34,846 nucleotides of DNA from JBDTCO01 sp039923495. Its GTDB lineage: Bacteria > Myxococcota_A > Polyangia > Palsa-1104. This document shows positions 9,591-15,719 of the stretch, piece by piece (position 1 is the stretch's first letter; each line of letters opens with the position of its first letter). The position numbers and the translations under genes are program-made. A model generated the notes under the pieces. That model had not been told where the DNA came from, searched no databases, and worked only from the letters and a program-made list of their open reading frames with translations. The DNA is taken from NCBI GenBank assembly GCA_039923495.1, contig JBDTCO010000147.1:1-34846 (forward strand), in the 5' to 3' direction.

Positions 9591-10165
9591 GCGTGGACGT
9601 CGACGGCAAAGAGCGTGATGCTCTCCCCGTCGATGACCTCGGCAGCCACCGCGCGCGCCGGCGGCCGATCCTCGATCGACAGCTGATCGAAGGTGGATGC
9701 CTCGACGAGGTTGGACGCGCCGCGCTTGGTCGCGACGTTCGAGAGGCGAAAGATACGGTTCACGGTCGCACCGATGACGTCGAAGCCCTGGAGCTTGTCC
9801 GCGCCGAGGTCGCCCGCGAGCACGCGGCCCGTGCCGAGCACCACGGTGTAGTCGACGACCGGCATGTCCGCGGCCTTCGCAGGTGCGTTCATCGCATCGA
9901 CGCTACCGACGAGCGCATGCAACGCGCGGATGCCGCGGCGACGATGATCGGCCGTGCCGATGAACGCGCCGAGCACGCCGTCACCAACGAGCTTGATCAC
10001 GCGACCACCCTCCTGTTTGATGGCGGCAGCGACGTGCTCGTAGAAGCGCGAGAGCGTGATCGCCAGCTCGACGGTGGCGCCGCGCGACTGGGCCAGCGCC
10101 GAGAAGTCGCGGATGTCCGCCAGGATGATCGTGGCCTCGGCCTCCTGCAGGAACAGCGTGCCCAT
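9587..10165 (-). CDS. Stand-alone class III adenylyl cyclase catalytic domain within the BMC operon
   Basis: The 192 residues cover only a class III nucleotidyl cyclase domain, with no sensor, membrane or regulatory part. Aligned by eye with mammalian and bacterial class III enzymes, all key residues are present: metal-binding D17 (ADIRDFS) and D62 (KLVGDGVL), adenine-specifying K58 and D129 (GFDVIG), and transition-state N136 and R140 (ATVNRIFRL). The K/D pair predicts ATP rather than GTP as substrate, giving cAMP as a homodimer. It lies 15 bp after the aldehyde dehydrogenase and overlaps the start of the second BMC-T, so it is co-expressed with shell and enzyme. It has no obvious encapsulation helix. 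Whether it works inside the shell or in the cytosol is unknown. Confidence 0.88.
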   Translation of the reverse strand: MGTLFLQEAEATIILADIRDFSALAQSRGATVELAITLSRFYEHVAAAIKQEGGRVIKLVGDGVLGAFIGTADHRRRGIRALHALVGSVDAMNAPAKAADMPVVDYTVVLGTGRVLAGDLGADKLQGFDVIGATVNRIFRLSNVATKRGASNLVEASTFDQLSIEDRPPARAVAAEVIDGESITLFAVDVHA

Positions 10166-10180
10166 GGCGGCTTCTTCCGA

Positions 10181-11644
10181 CTACACGAAGCGGAAGTGGT
10201 CCTTCAGCGTGCAGCGGCGCTCGCGCGAGAAGCTGACCGCCGTGGTGAGGCCCTCGCCCGTCGGCGAGGCGATGGTGAACGACGTGTAGCCTTCACCCTC
10301 GGCGCCGAGGCCGTTGAAGTTGGGACCGTTCTTGATGAAGATCGACGTGTTCATCGTGCGCGCCATCGCCGACAGCGCCTCGACGTGCGTCGAGTACATG
10401 CTCGCGGTGTGGCCGTAGCCGTGCTCGCAGCGCTTCGCGGCGGCAATCGCTGACGACACGTCCGGCGCGCGCGTGATGCCGATGACCGGCATCAAGAGCT
10501 CGAGCTGCATGAACGGATGGGCCTCGGGGACCTCGGCGAGCACGAGCTTGCACTCGTCGGAGACGCTCACGCCGATCTGCTTGAGGATGTGGCTCGCGTT
10601 CTTGCCGACGAAGTCCTTGTTGGGGTGATCCTTGTCGACGACGATGGCCTCGAGCTGACGGAGCTGGCGCTCGTTGAGGAGGTAGTTGCCCTCCTTCACC
10701 AGCTGCTCCTTGAGCTTGTCCGCGACGGACGCGACGACGATGACTTCTTTTTCGTCGGTGCAGATGATGTTGTTGTCGAAGGACGCACCGCGCGTGATGC
10801 CGCGGGCTGCGACGTCGAGACGCGCGGTCTCGTCGACGACGACCGGCGGGTTGCCCGGACCGCCGCAGATGGCGCGCTTGCCCGAGCCCATGGCCGCCTT
10901 GACGACGCCGGGACCGCCCGTCACCGCGAGGATGCGGATGAGCGGGTGCTTCATGAGCGCGTTGGCCGACTCGATGGTGGGCTCGGCGATGGAGCAGATG
11001 ACGTTCTGCGGACCGCCCGCACCGACGATGGCCTCGTTCAGCAGGTGCACGAACCAGGAGCAGATGCGACGCGCGCTCGGGTGCACGTTGAAGACGACGG
11101 CGTTGCCGGCCGCGACCATGCCGATGCCGTTGTTGATGATCGTCTCGGTGGCGTTGGTGGTGGGCGTGACGGCGCCGAACACACCGAACGGCGCGCGCTC
11201 GATGATCGAGAGGCCGTAGTCACCCGAGAACGTGATGGGGCGGAGGATCTCGGGGCCGGGCGTCTTCTCGGCGCAGAGCGTGTTCTTGACGATCTTGTCG
11301 GCGACGCGGCCCAGGCCCGTCTCCTCGACGGCAAAGTTGGCCAGCTCGACGACGTGCTTGAGCGTCACCTTGCGCATCGCATCGACGATGCGATAGCGGC
11401 TCTCGAGCGAGCCGCGCTCGAGCTCCTCGTACGCCTTGCGCGCGGCCTTCGCGGCGGCGTCGACGTCGTCGAAGATGCCGAGGCGCGCGGCAGGAATGCG
11501 ACCGCCTTTGGCGTACGTGCCCTTGTACTGCTGCGGCAGGCGAGAGACCGCACGCTCGACGGCCTCGGCGGGAGAGCTCGGGAGCCCCGTCCCGAGGCGC
11601 TGCATCACCTTGTCGACGATCTCCTGGATCCGGCGCTCGTCCAT
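10181..11644 (-). CDS. CoA-acylating aldehyde dehydrogenase, PduP/EutE-like, BMC core enzyme
   Basis: The 487-residue protein matches the microcompartment aldehyde dehydrogenases that convert an aldehyde plus CoA and NAD+ to acyl-CoA and NADH. The catalytic Cys is C295 (SFDNNIICTDE). Cofactor-region motifs include APFGVFGAVTPTTNATET and LAVTGGPGVVKAAMGSGK. The first about 18 residues (DERRIQEIVDKVMQRLG) form an amphipathic helix followed by a Pro/Ser/Ala linker, the standard encapsulation peptide that docks cargo to the shell. It sits between BMC-P and the cyclase. The substrate cannot be told from sequence: no diol dehydratase, ammonia lyase, glycyl radical enzyme or aldolase is in the window. 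A perfect inverted repeat lies 6 bp before its ATG. Confidence 0.93.
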   Translation of the reverse strand: MDERRIQEIVDKVMQRLGTGLPSSPAEAVERAVSRLPQQYKGTYAKGGRIPAARLGIFDDVDAAAKAARKAYEELERGSLESRYRIVDAMRKVTLKHVVELANFAVEETGLGRVADKIVKNTLCAEKTPGPEILRPITFSGDYGLSIIERAPFGVFGAVTPTTNATETIINNGIGMVAAGNAVVFNVHPSARRICSWFVHLLNEAIVGAGGPQNVICSIAEPTIESANALMKHPLIRILAVTGGPGVVKAAMGSGKRAICGGPGNPPVVVDETARLDVAARGITRGASFDNNIICTDEKEVIVVASVADKLKEQLVKEGNYLLNERQLRQLEAIVVDKDHPNKDFVGKNASHILKQIGVSVSDECKLVLAEVPEAHPFMQLELLMPVIGITRAPDVSSAIAAAKRCEHGYGHTASMYSTHVEALSAMARTMNTSIFIKNGPNFNGLGAEGEGYTSFTIASPTGEGLTTAVSFSRERRCTLKDHFRFV

Positions 11645-11650
11645 CGTTAC

Positions 11651-11673
11651 TTGGAACCCTGACAGGGTTCCAA
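11651..11673. promoter_or_regulatory. Perfect 10-bp inverted repeat just upstream of the aldehyde dehydrogenase start
   Basis: Arms TTGGAACCCT (11651-11660) and AGGGTTCCAA (11664-11673) flank a 3-nt loop. As RNA on the minus strand it is a strong hairpin ending 6 nt before the ATG, and it takes in the only purine-rich stretch near the start (AGGG), so it may control translation or protect an mRNA end. The 10-mer GGGTTCCAAG of one arm (11650-11659) recurs at 12441-12450 ahead of the BMC-H gene. Confidence 0.5.
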
Positions 11674-11750
11674 ACCTCCCGCGAGGAAATCAGCCGGGCA
11701 GAGCCCATCTGCTTTCACGCGATGCGTCTGCTGTGTTCCGAGCACGTTGT

Positions 11751-12053
11751 TCACGTTGGGTCCTTCGCCGAGTGGTAGCGCGAGGTGCCACCGGTCTCGA
11801 CCTCGTCGACGATGGCCATCACGGTCGCGTCGACGGGGCGGTCCTTCGTGACCTTGGTCTGACGTGCCGACGAGCCCGAGCAGAACAGCACGACCTCACC
11901 GACGCCCGCGCCGACCGCATCGACGGCCACGACGATGCCTCCCTGCGCCTTGCCATCGGCGTCGCAGGCCTTCACCAGGAGAAACTTGAGCCCGGAGAGC
12001 TCTTGCTCCTTCCGGGTCGACACGACCGTGCCGATGACTCGTCCGAGGACCAT
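11751..12053 (-). CDS. BMC vertex protein (BMC-P, EutN/CcmL family)
   Basis: The 100-residue protein starts MVLGRVIGTVVSTRKEQEL and has the EutN/CcmL pattern: the RVIGxVVxT strand, GLKFLLVKACD, IVVAVDAVGAGVGEVVLFCSGSSAR and a late VDATVMAIVDEVE strand. Pentamers of this family cap the twelve vertices of the polyhedral shell. It lies 59 bp after BMC-H and 106 bp before the aldehyde dehydrogenase. Only one BMC-P gene is in the window. Confidence 0.94.
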   Translation of the reverse strand: MVLGRVIGTVVSTRKEQELSGLKFLLVKACDADGKAQGGIVVAVDAVGAGVGEVVLFCSGSSARQTKVTKDRPVDATVMAIVDEVETGGTSRYHSAKDPT

Positions 12054-12112
12054 CGTCGCTGCTCCGAACCGGAAACGGACCCGCGCGCACGAGGCGGCGG
12101 ATCCCTCGAGTG

Positions 12113-12418
12113 CTACTTCTTGGTCTCGCTGCCGCCAGCGCCCTGGCGACCGAGCGGGAGCGCCTGGTCGATGTTGGCGTGCGGACGCGGGATGACGTGG
12201 ACCGAGACGAGCTCGCCCACACGCTCCGCCGCGCGCTGACCGGCCTCGGTGGCGGCCTTCACGGCAGCGACGTCGCCGCGCACGATCGCGGTGACGTAGC
12301 CACCACCGATGCGCTCGTACCCAACCAGCTCGACTCGCGCGGCCTTCACCATCGCGTCAGCCGCTTCGACCATGCCCACGAAACCCTTGGTCTCGATCAT
12401 TCCCAGCGCGTCAGCCAT
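12113..12418 (-). CDS. Hexameric BMC shell protein (BMC-H)
   Basis: The 101-residue protein is a single Pfam BMC domain (ALGMIETKGFVGMVEAADAM, then GYERIGGGYVTAIVRGDVAAV) ending in the usual HVIPRPHANID segment plus a short Gly/Ser/Lys tail. Hexamers tile the shell facets; the pore loop here reads GGG within ERIGGGY. Its ribosome-binding site is strong (AGGAG about nine bases before ATG, minus strand near 12428), unlike the weak ones elsewhere in this operon. This fits the large excess of BMC-H needed over the other subunits. It is the only BMC-H in the window. Confidence 0.95.
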   Translation of the reverse strand: MADALGMIETKGFVGMVEAADAMVKAARVELVGYERIGGGYVTAIVRGDVAAVKAATEAGQRAAERVGELVSVHVIPRPHANIDQALPLGRQGAGGSETKK

Positions 12419-12473
12419 TTCGAAAATCTCCTATGAATCCCTTGGAACCCGGAACCTATTTGGCAATCGTCAT

Positions 12474-12515
12474 GGGGACATTCCCGTCCCCTCTCTCGCG
12501 AGCAAAGCGCGAGAG
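12474..12515. promoter_or_regulatory. Two adjacent hairpins between BMC-T and BMC-H genes
   Basis: GGGGAC (12474-12479) and GTCCCC (12486-12491) pair across 6 nt; immediately beside them CTCTCGCG (12493-12500) and CGCGAGAG (12508-12515) pair across 7 nt. Both are perfect and fall in the 133-bp gap between the first two shell genes. No T-tract follows, so they look more like RNA processing or stability elements, a partial terminator, or a REP-like pair than a classical terminator. Confidence 0.5.
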
Positions 12516-12551
12516 ATTCATCCCTGCGGCGCGTTACTCGCGCGAGCTAGC

Positions 12552-13190
12552 TCATTTGTCGACGAACTTCTCGGAGCTCTTGCCGGTGACGCTCTCGATG
12601 GCGGCAATCGCGGCCTGCGACGCGGAGTCGATCTCCGACTCGGAGCCGCTCATGTAAAGACGACCGAACGCGCCGTACGGCGTCACCGAGACGAGCCCGA
12701 CGTTGGCAGCCTTCTCGGCCTCGTTGGCGGCGAACGCCACGTAGCCGGCAGGCTCCGTCTCGAGGATGAAGAGCGACTGACCGGGCAAGATCATCATTCC
12801 CTGCGAATTCCGGTTGATGAGCTGCGCCTGGTACGGTTCGATGGCGCGGATGATTTGGGTCGTCAGGATCTTCGGCTTGAGCTTGTCGTCCTCGGTGACC
12901 CCGAGGTGATCGAGAATCGCCTTGCCCGCCTGACGGACCTCGCCCTGGTCAGGGTCGTGGACCTCGAGCAGGCCGTAGGCGCGCTCGACTACCTGGATCG
13001 CAGGCACGACCTTCGTGCTCTTGAGCGCGATGTCGGTCACGCGATTGATGGCAATGCCGGGGGCGATCTCGACGAAGAGGGACGCCATGCCGGGCAGCGG
13101 CAGGAAGCCGCGTGCGGTCTTGCCGATGAAGCTCGCGAGCTGCGGCTGCAGCGCGTCGAGAAACGAGTAGGTTCGTAGCGTTGTGGCCAT
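12552..13190 (-). CDS. Tandem BMC shell protein of the CsoS1D/CcmP double-layer type (BMC-T), first gene of the operon
   Basis: The start is the ATG at 13188-13190 (212 residues), preceded by GAGGA at good spacing; an 11-codon longer form lacks support. The sequence follows the carboxysomal CsoS1D protein closely by recall: LRTYSFLDALQPQLASFIGK at the start, GFLPLPGMASLFVEIAPG, VERAYGLLEVHDPDQGEV and the segment ILPGQSLFILETEPAGYV. CsoS1D-type proteins are circularly permuted tandem BMC domains whose trimers stack face to face with a gated pore, allowing larger metabolites through. This supplies a candidate entry route for the substrate or cofactors. Its start is only 31 bp from the divergent YfhO-like gene, so the operon promoter must overlap that gene's 5' end. 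Confidence 0.92.
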   Translation of the reverse strand: MATTLRTYSFLDALQPQLASFIGKTARGFLPLPGMASLFVEIAPGIAINRVTDIALKSTKVVPAIQVVERAYGLLEVHDPDQGEVRQAGKAILDHLGVTEDDKLKPKILTTQIIRAIEPYQAQLINRNSQGMMILPGQSLFILETEPAGYVAFAANEAEKAANVGLVSVTPYGAFGRLYMSGSESEIDSASQAAIAAIESVTGKSSEKFVDK

Positions 13191-13221
13191 CAGTCCTCGT
13201 CCGAAGTCGCGGCAACGTAGC

Positions 13222-15267
13222 ATGCGAGAATTAAAGCGAGCAAGGCACGATGCGGCCGCGCTGCTCTTTGTCGTTGGTGCGGTGCTGCTGCAGCTTCGTT
13301 CCGTCGTGAGCGGTCGTGTGTTTTTCTTCGAGGACGTGGCCGCGTACTTCGAGCCGCTGTGGAGCGCGGCCGCACGAGCGACGCGCGCCGGCGAGCTACC
13401 GACCTTCGCGCTCGGGGCATGGAGCGGACAGCCGCTGCTCGGCGATCCACAGGTGGGGATCCTGTACCCGCCACACCAGCTGCTGTGGCTGTTGATGCCG
13501 GTGGTGCGCGCCTATGCTGTCGACGTGGTGCTGCACTCCGTGTGGGCGGCGATCGGGGCCTATGCGCTGTGTCGCGCGCTCGGGCGATCCCGACCGGCGG
13601 CGGCCACCGCGGGCATCGCGCTCGCGCTGTCGGCCTACTTCGTCCTCGAGACACGCCATGTGATGTTCCTCGTCTCGGCGTCGTGGATGCCCTGGCTGTG
13701 GCTCGCTGTGACGCTGCACGCGCGCACCGCATCGCGACGGAGCGCGGCGGCGATCGCGGCGTGCACCGCGATGGCGCTCCTGGGTGGCGGGTGGTCGATG
13801 CTCGTGTTCGCCCTCCCTCCGACGATCGTGTTCGCGGTCGCGCGGGCGCGTTGGCGATCGCAGATCTTGATCTCGACAGGTGCGGCGGCCCTCCTCGGCG
13901 TCGCGCTCGCGTCGGTGTCGCTGCTGCCCGCGCTCGCGCACGCGGCGCTGTCGCCACGCGCGCTGCCGCTCGCCAAGAGCTTCGCCTCGTCGTACGCGTG
14001 GCCGTCCCTCGCCTACGCCAAGACGCTGCTGTTCCCGCTCGCGTACGGCGATGACGCACGCAACACGTACGTGGGTGCGCCCGATCAGTGGGAGCTGTGT
14101 GGCTACGGCATGGGACTCGTCGCGGCGGTGTTTGCAGCGGTGTCGTTGACCCGGCGCGACGGGCGTGGCGAGCGCGTCGCGTACCTCGTGCTCATCACGC
14201 TGGCGCTGCTCGCGGCGCTCGGCGCTCGCGGACCGCTCGGCACGGTGATGTCGCACGTGCCGCTGCTCTCGCACGTTCGCTGCCCTGCGCGGACACTGTT
14301 CATCTACACGCTCGTCGTGCCGCTTTTGTGTGCCGACGGCGTCGATTGCCTTCCTCGCGCGCGCTGGGTGTGGCTCGTGCCGCTCGTCGTCGCGCTCGAG
14401 CTGCTCGTCACGTTCCGCGCCGAGAACCCGACGCTGCCGCTCGCCGACACGCACTTCGCCCCGCACGCGCTTGCCGCGATCCCACACGGGTCCAGCGACG
14501 GGCGCACGCTGCTCGACGTGCACCTCGGCCAGCGCTATCACAACGGCGGGCTGCGCTGGAACATCGAGTCGCCCGGCGGCTACAGCTCACTCCCGCTGTG
14601 GCGCTATCTCCACCTCCTGTGGATCGCCAACCACCACGACGTGTATCCCAGCTGGCCCGCACCGCAGCTCGCGCAGGACCTGACGGCACAGGGCCTGTGG
14701 ACGCTCGACGCGCCGATCCTCGACCTGCTGAACGTGCGCTGGCTGCTCGCACCGCGCGCGCGTCCGCCGGCGGGCACGGGCTGGGTGCTCGAGGCGCGTG
14801 GCGATGACGGCATCGATCGCTGGCGCAACGACGAGGCGCTGCCCCGCGGCTTCGTGGTGCACGAGGTCGAGCAGGTCTCCGACGAAGCGGCGGCGGCCGT
14901 CGCCATTGCCCGCGCCGACTTCTCGCCGCGTCGCGCGATCGTGGAGGCGGCGGTCGGCGTCGAGCCGGGGCCGGTCGACCCGGCGACGCTGATCGGACGC
15001 GAGCACTTCCTCGTCACCGTGCACGGCGCGGGACTGTTCGTGCTGTCCGAGCCGTGGATCCCGTCCTGGACGGCAACCATCGACGGTGTGCCTGCGCCGG
15101 TGCTGCGTGTCGACTACGCGCTCACGGGTCTCGCGATCACGGACGGTCACCACGAGGTACGTTTCGAGCGCGTGGACCGACCGCTGCGCTGCGGCGCGCT
15201 CGCCTCTTTGCTCGCGCTGCTCGTCACGCTGGCACTCTGCATCCCCAATCCGAGGAGAACCCCATGA
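13222..15267 (+). CDS. YfhO-like multi-pass membrane protein
   Basis: I take the ATG at 13222 (681 residues, MRELKRARHD); the ATG at 13183 would overlap the divergent shell gene. The protein has about 11-12 hydrophobic helices in residues 10-400, beginning AALLFVVGAVLLQLRSVV, a first loop with the motif FFFEDVAAYFEPLWSAAARA, then a soluble C-terminal domain (about 410-650) and one last helix near the end (LASLLALLVTLALCI). This is the topology of YfhO family proteins, which resemble GT-C glycosyltransferases and in Firmicutes act in glycosylating envelope polymers. An early Asp in the first external loop (FEDV) fits a GT-C active site. The acceptor is unknown. It is translationally coupled (ATGA) to the YbjQ-like gene. 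Confidence 0.78.
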   Translation: MRELKRARHDAAALLFVVGAVLLQLRSVVSGRVFFFEDVAAYFEPLWSAAARATRAGELPTFALGAWSGQPLLGDPQVGILYPPHQLLWLLMPVVRAYAVDVVLHSVWAAIGAYALCRALGRSRPAAATAGIALALSAYFVLETRHVMFLVSASWMPWLWLAVTLHARTASRRSAAAIAACTAMALLGGGWSMLVFALPPTIVFAVARARWRSQILISTGAAALLGVALASVSLLPALAHAALSPRALPLAKSFASSYAWPSLAYAKTLLFPLAYGDDARNTYVGAPDQWELCGYGMGLVAAVFAAVSLTRRDGRGERVAYLVLITLALLAALGARGPLGTVMSHVPLLSHVRCPARTLFIYTLVVPLLCADGVDCLPRARWVWLVPLVVALELLVTFRAENPTLPLADTHFAPHALAAIPHGSSDGRTLLDVHLGQRYHNGGLRWNIESPGGYSSLPLWRYLHLLWIANHHDVYPSWPAPQLAQDLTAQGLWTLDAPILDLLNVRWLLAPRARPPAGTGWVLEARGDDGIDRWRNDEALPRGFVVHEVEQVSDEAAAAVAIARADFSPRRAIVEAAVGVEPGPVDPATLIGREHFLVTVHGAGLFVLSEPWIPSWTATIDGVPAPVLRVDYALTGLAITDGHHEVRFERVDRPLRCGALASLLALLVTLALCIPNPRRTP

Positions 15268-15638
15268 CCGAAGCTGCAACCCCGTATCGCGTCGGCGCCG
15301 AGCTCGCACGCGACGTCATCGTCACGACCGGCAACGAGATCGAGGGCCACCGTGTCGAGCGCTACCTCGGCGTGGTGCGAGGCATCGTCGTGCGCTCGCC
15401 CAGCATCGGCCAGAGCTTCCTCGGTGGCTTCAAGCAGCTCGTCGGAGGAAACATCGAGGCCTACGCGCAGGTCTGCGAGGCGGCACGTCACGAGGCATAC
15501 GCGCGCATGCTCGGCCACGCGAAGGAGATCGGCGCGCAGGCCATCGTCGGGATGCGCTACGACGCCACGGAGTTCGCAGCCGGTGTCACGGAGGTGCTCG
15601 CCTACGGCACCGCCGTGACCATCTCGCGAAGCGTCTAG
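15264..15638 (+). CDS. YbjQ/UPF0145 family protein
   Basis: The ATG at 15264 overlaps the previous stop (ATGA) and has GAGGAG upstream, which fixes the start and gives 124 residues. The sequence shows the UPF0145 pattern: opening strand DVIVTTGNEIEGHRVERYLG, the GIVVRSPSIGQSFLGGFKQLVGG segment, then EARHEAYARMLGHAKEIGAQAIVGMRYD. Family members form small pentamer-like barrels of unknown function, often near envelope genes. A loop equivalent to NIEAYAQVCEAAR is present and complete. No signal peptide is seen. Confidence 0.9.
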   Translation: MTEAATPYRVGAELARDVIVTTGNEIEGHRVERYLGVVRGIVVRSPSIGQSFLGGFKQLVGGNIEAYAQVCEAARHEAYARMLGHAKEIGAQAIVGMRYDATEFAAGVTEVLAYGTAVTISRSV

Positions 15639-15644
15639 CTCGCA

Positions 15645-15664
15645 CCCGCGCGCCGATGCGCGGG
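15645..15664. terminator. GC-rich hairpin between convergent genes
   Basis: CCCGCGC (15645-15651) and GCGCGGG (15658-15664) pair perfectly around a 6-nt loop, 6 bp after the YbjQ-like stop and 56 bp from the convergent cytochrome stop. The position suits a two-way terminator, though there is no T-tract. Confidence 0.4.
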
Positions 15665-15719
15665 GTCACGAAGTCGTAGAGCGCGACCGAGCTTCACTGC
15701 ACGTCACCTGCGATTCCAC

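Noticed and set aside
13183..13221. Earlier ATG for the YfhO-like gene
   Set aside because: It would overlap the first codons of the divergent BMC-T gene and adds an Arg-rich stretch without similarity; ATG 13222 is preferred, though its ribosome-binding site is weak.
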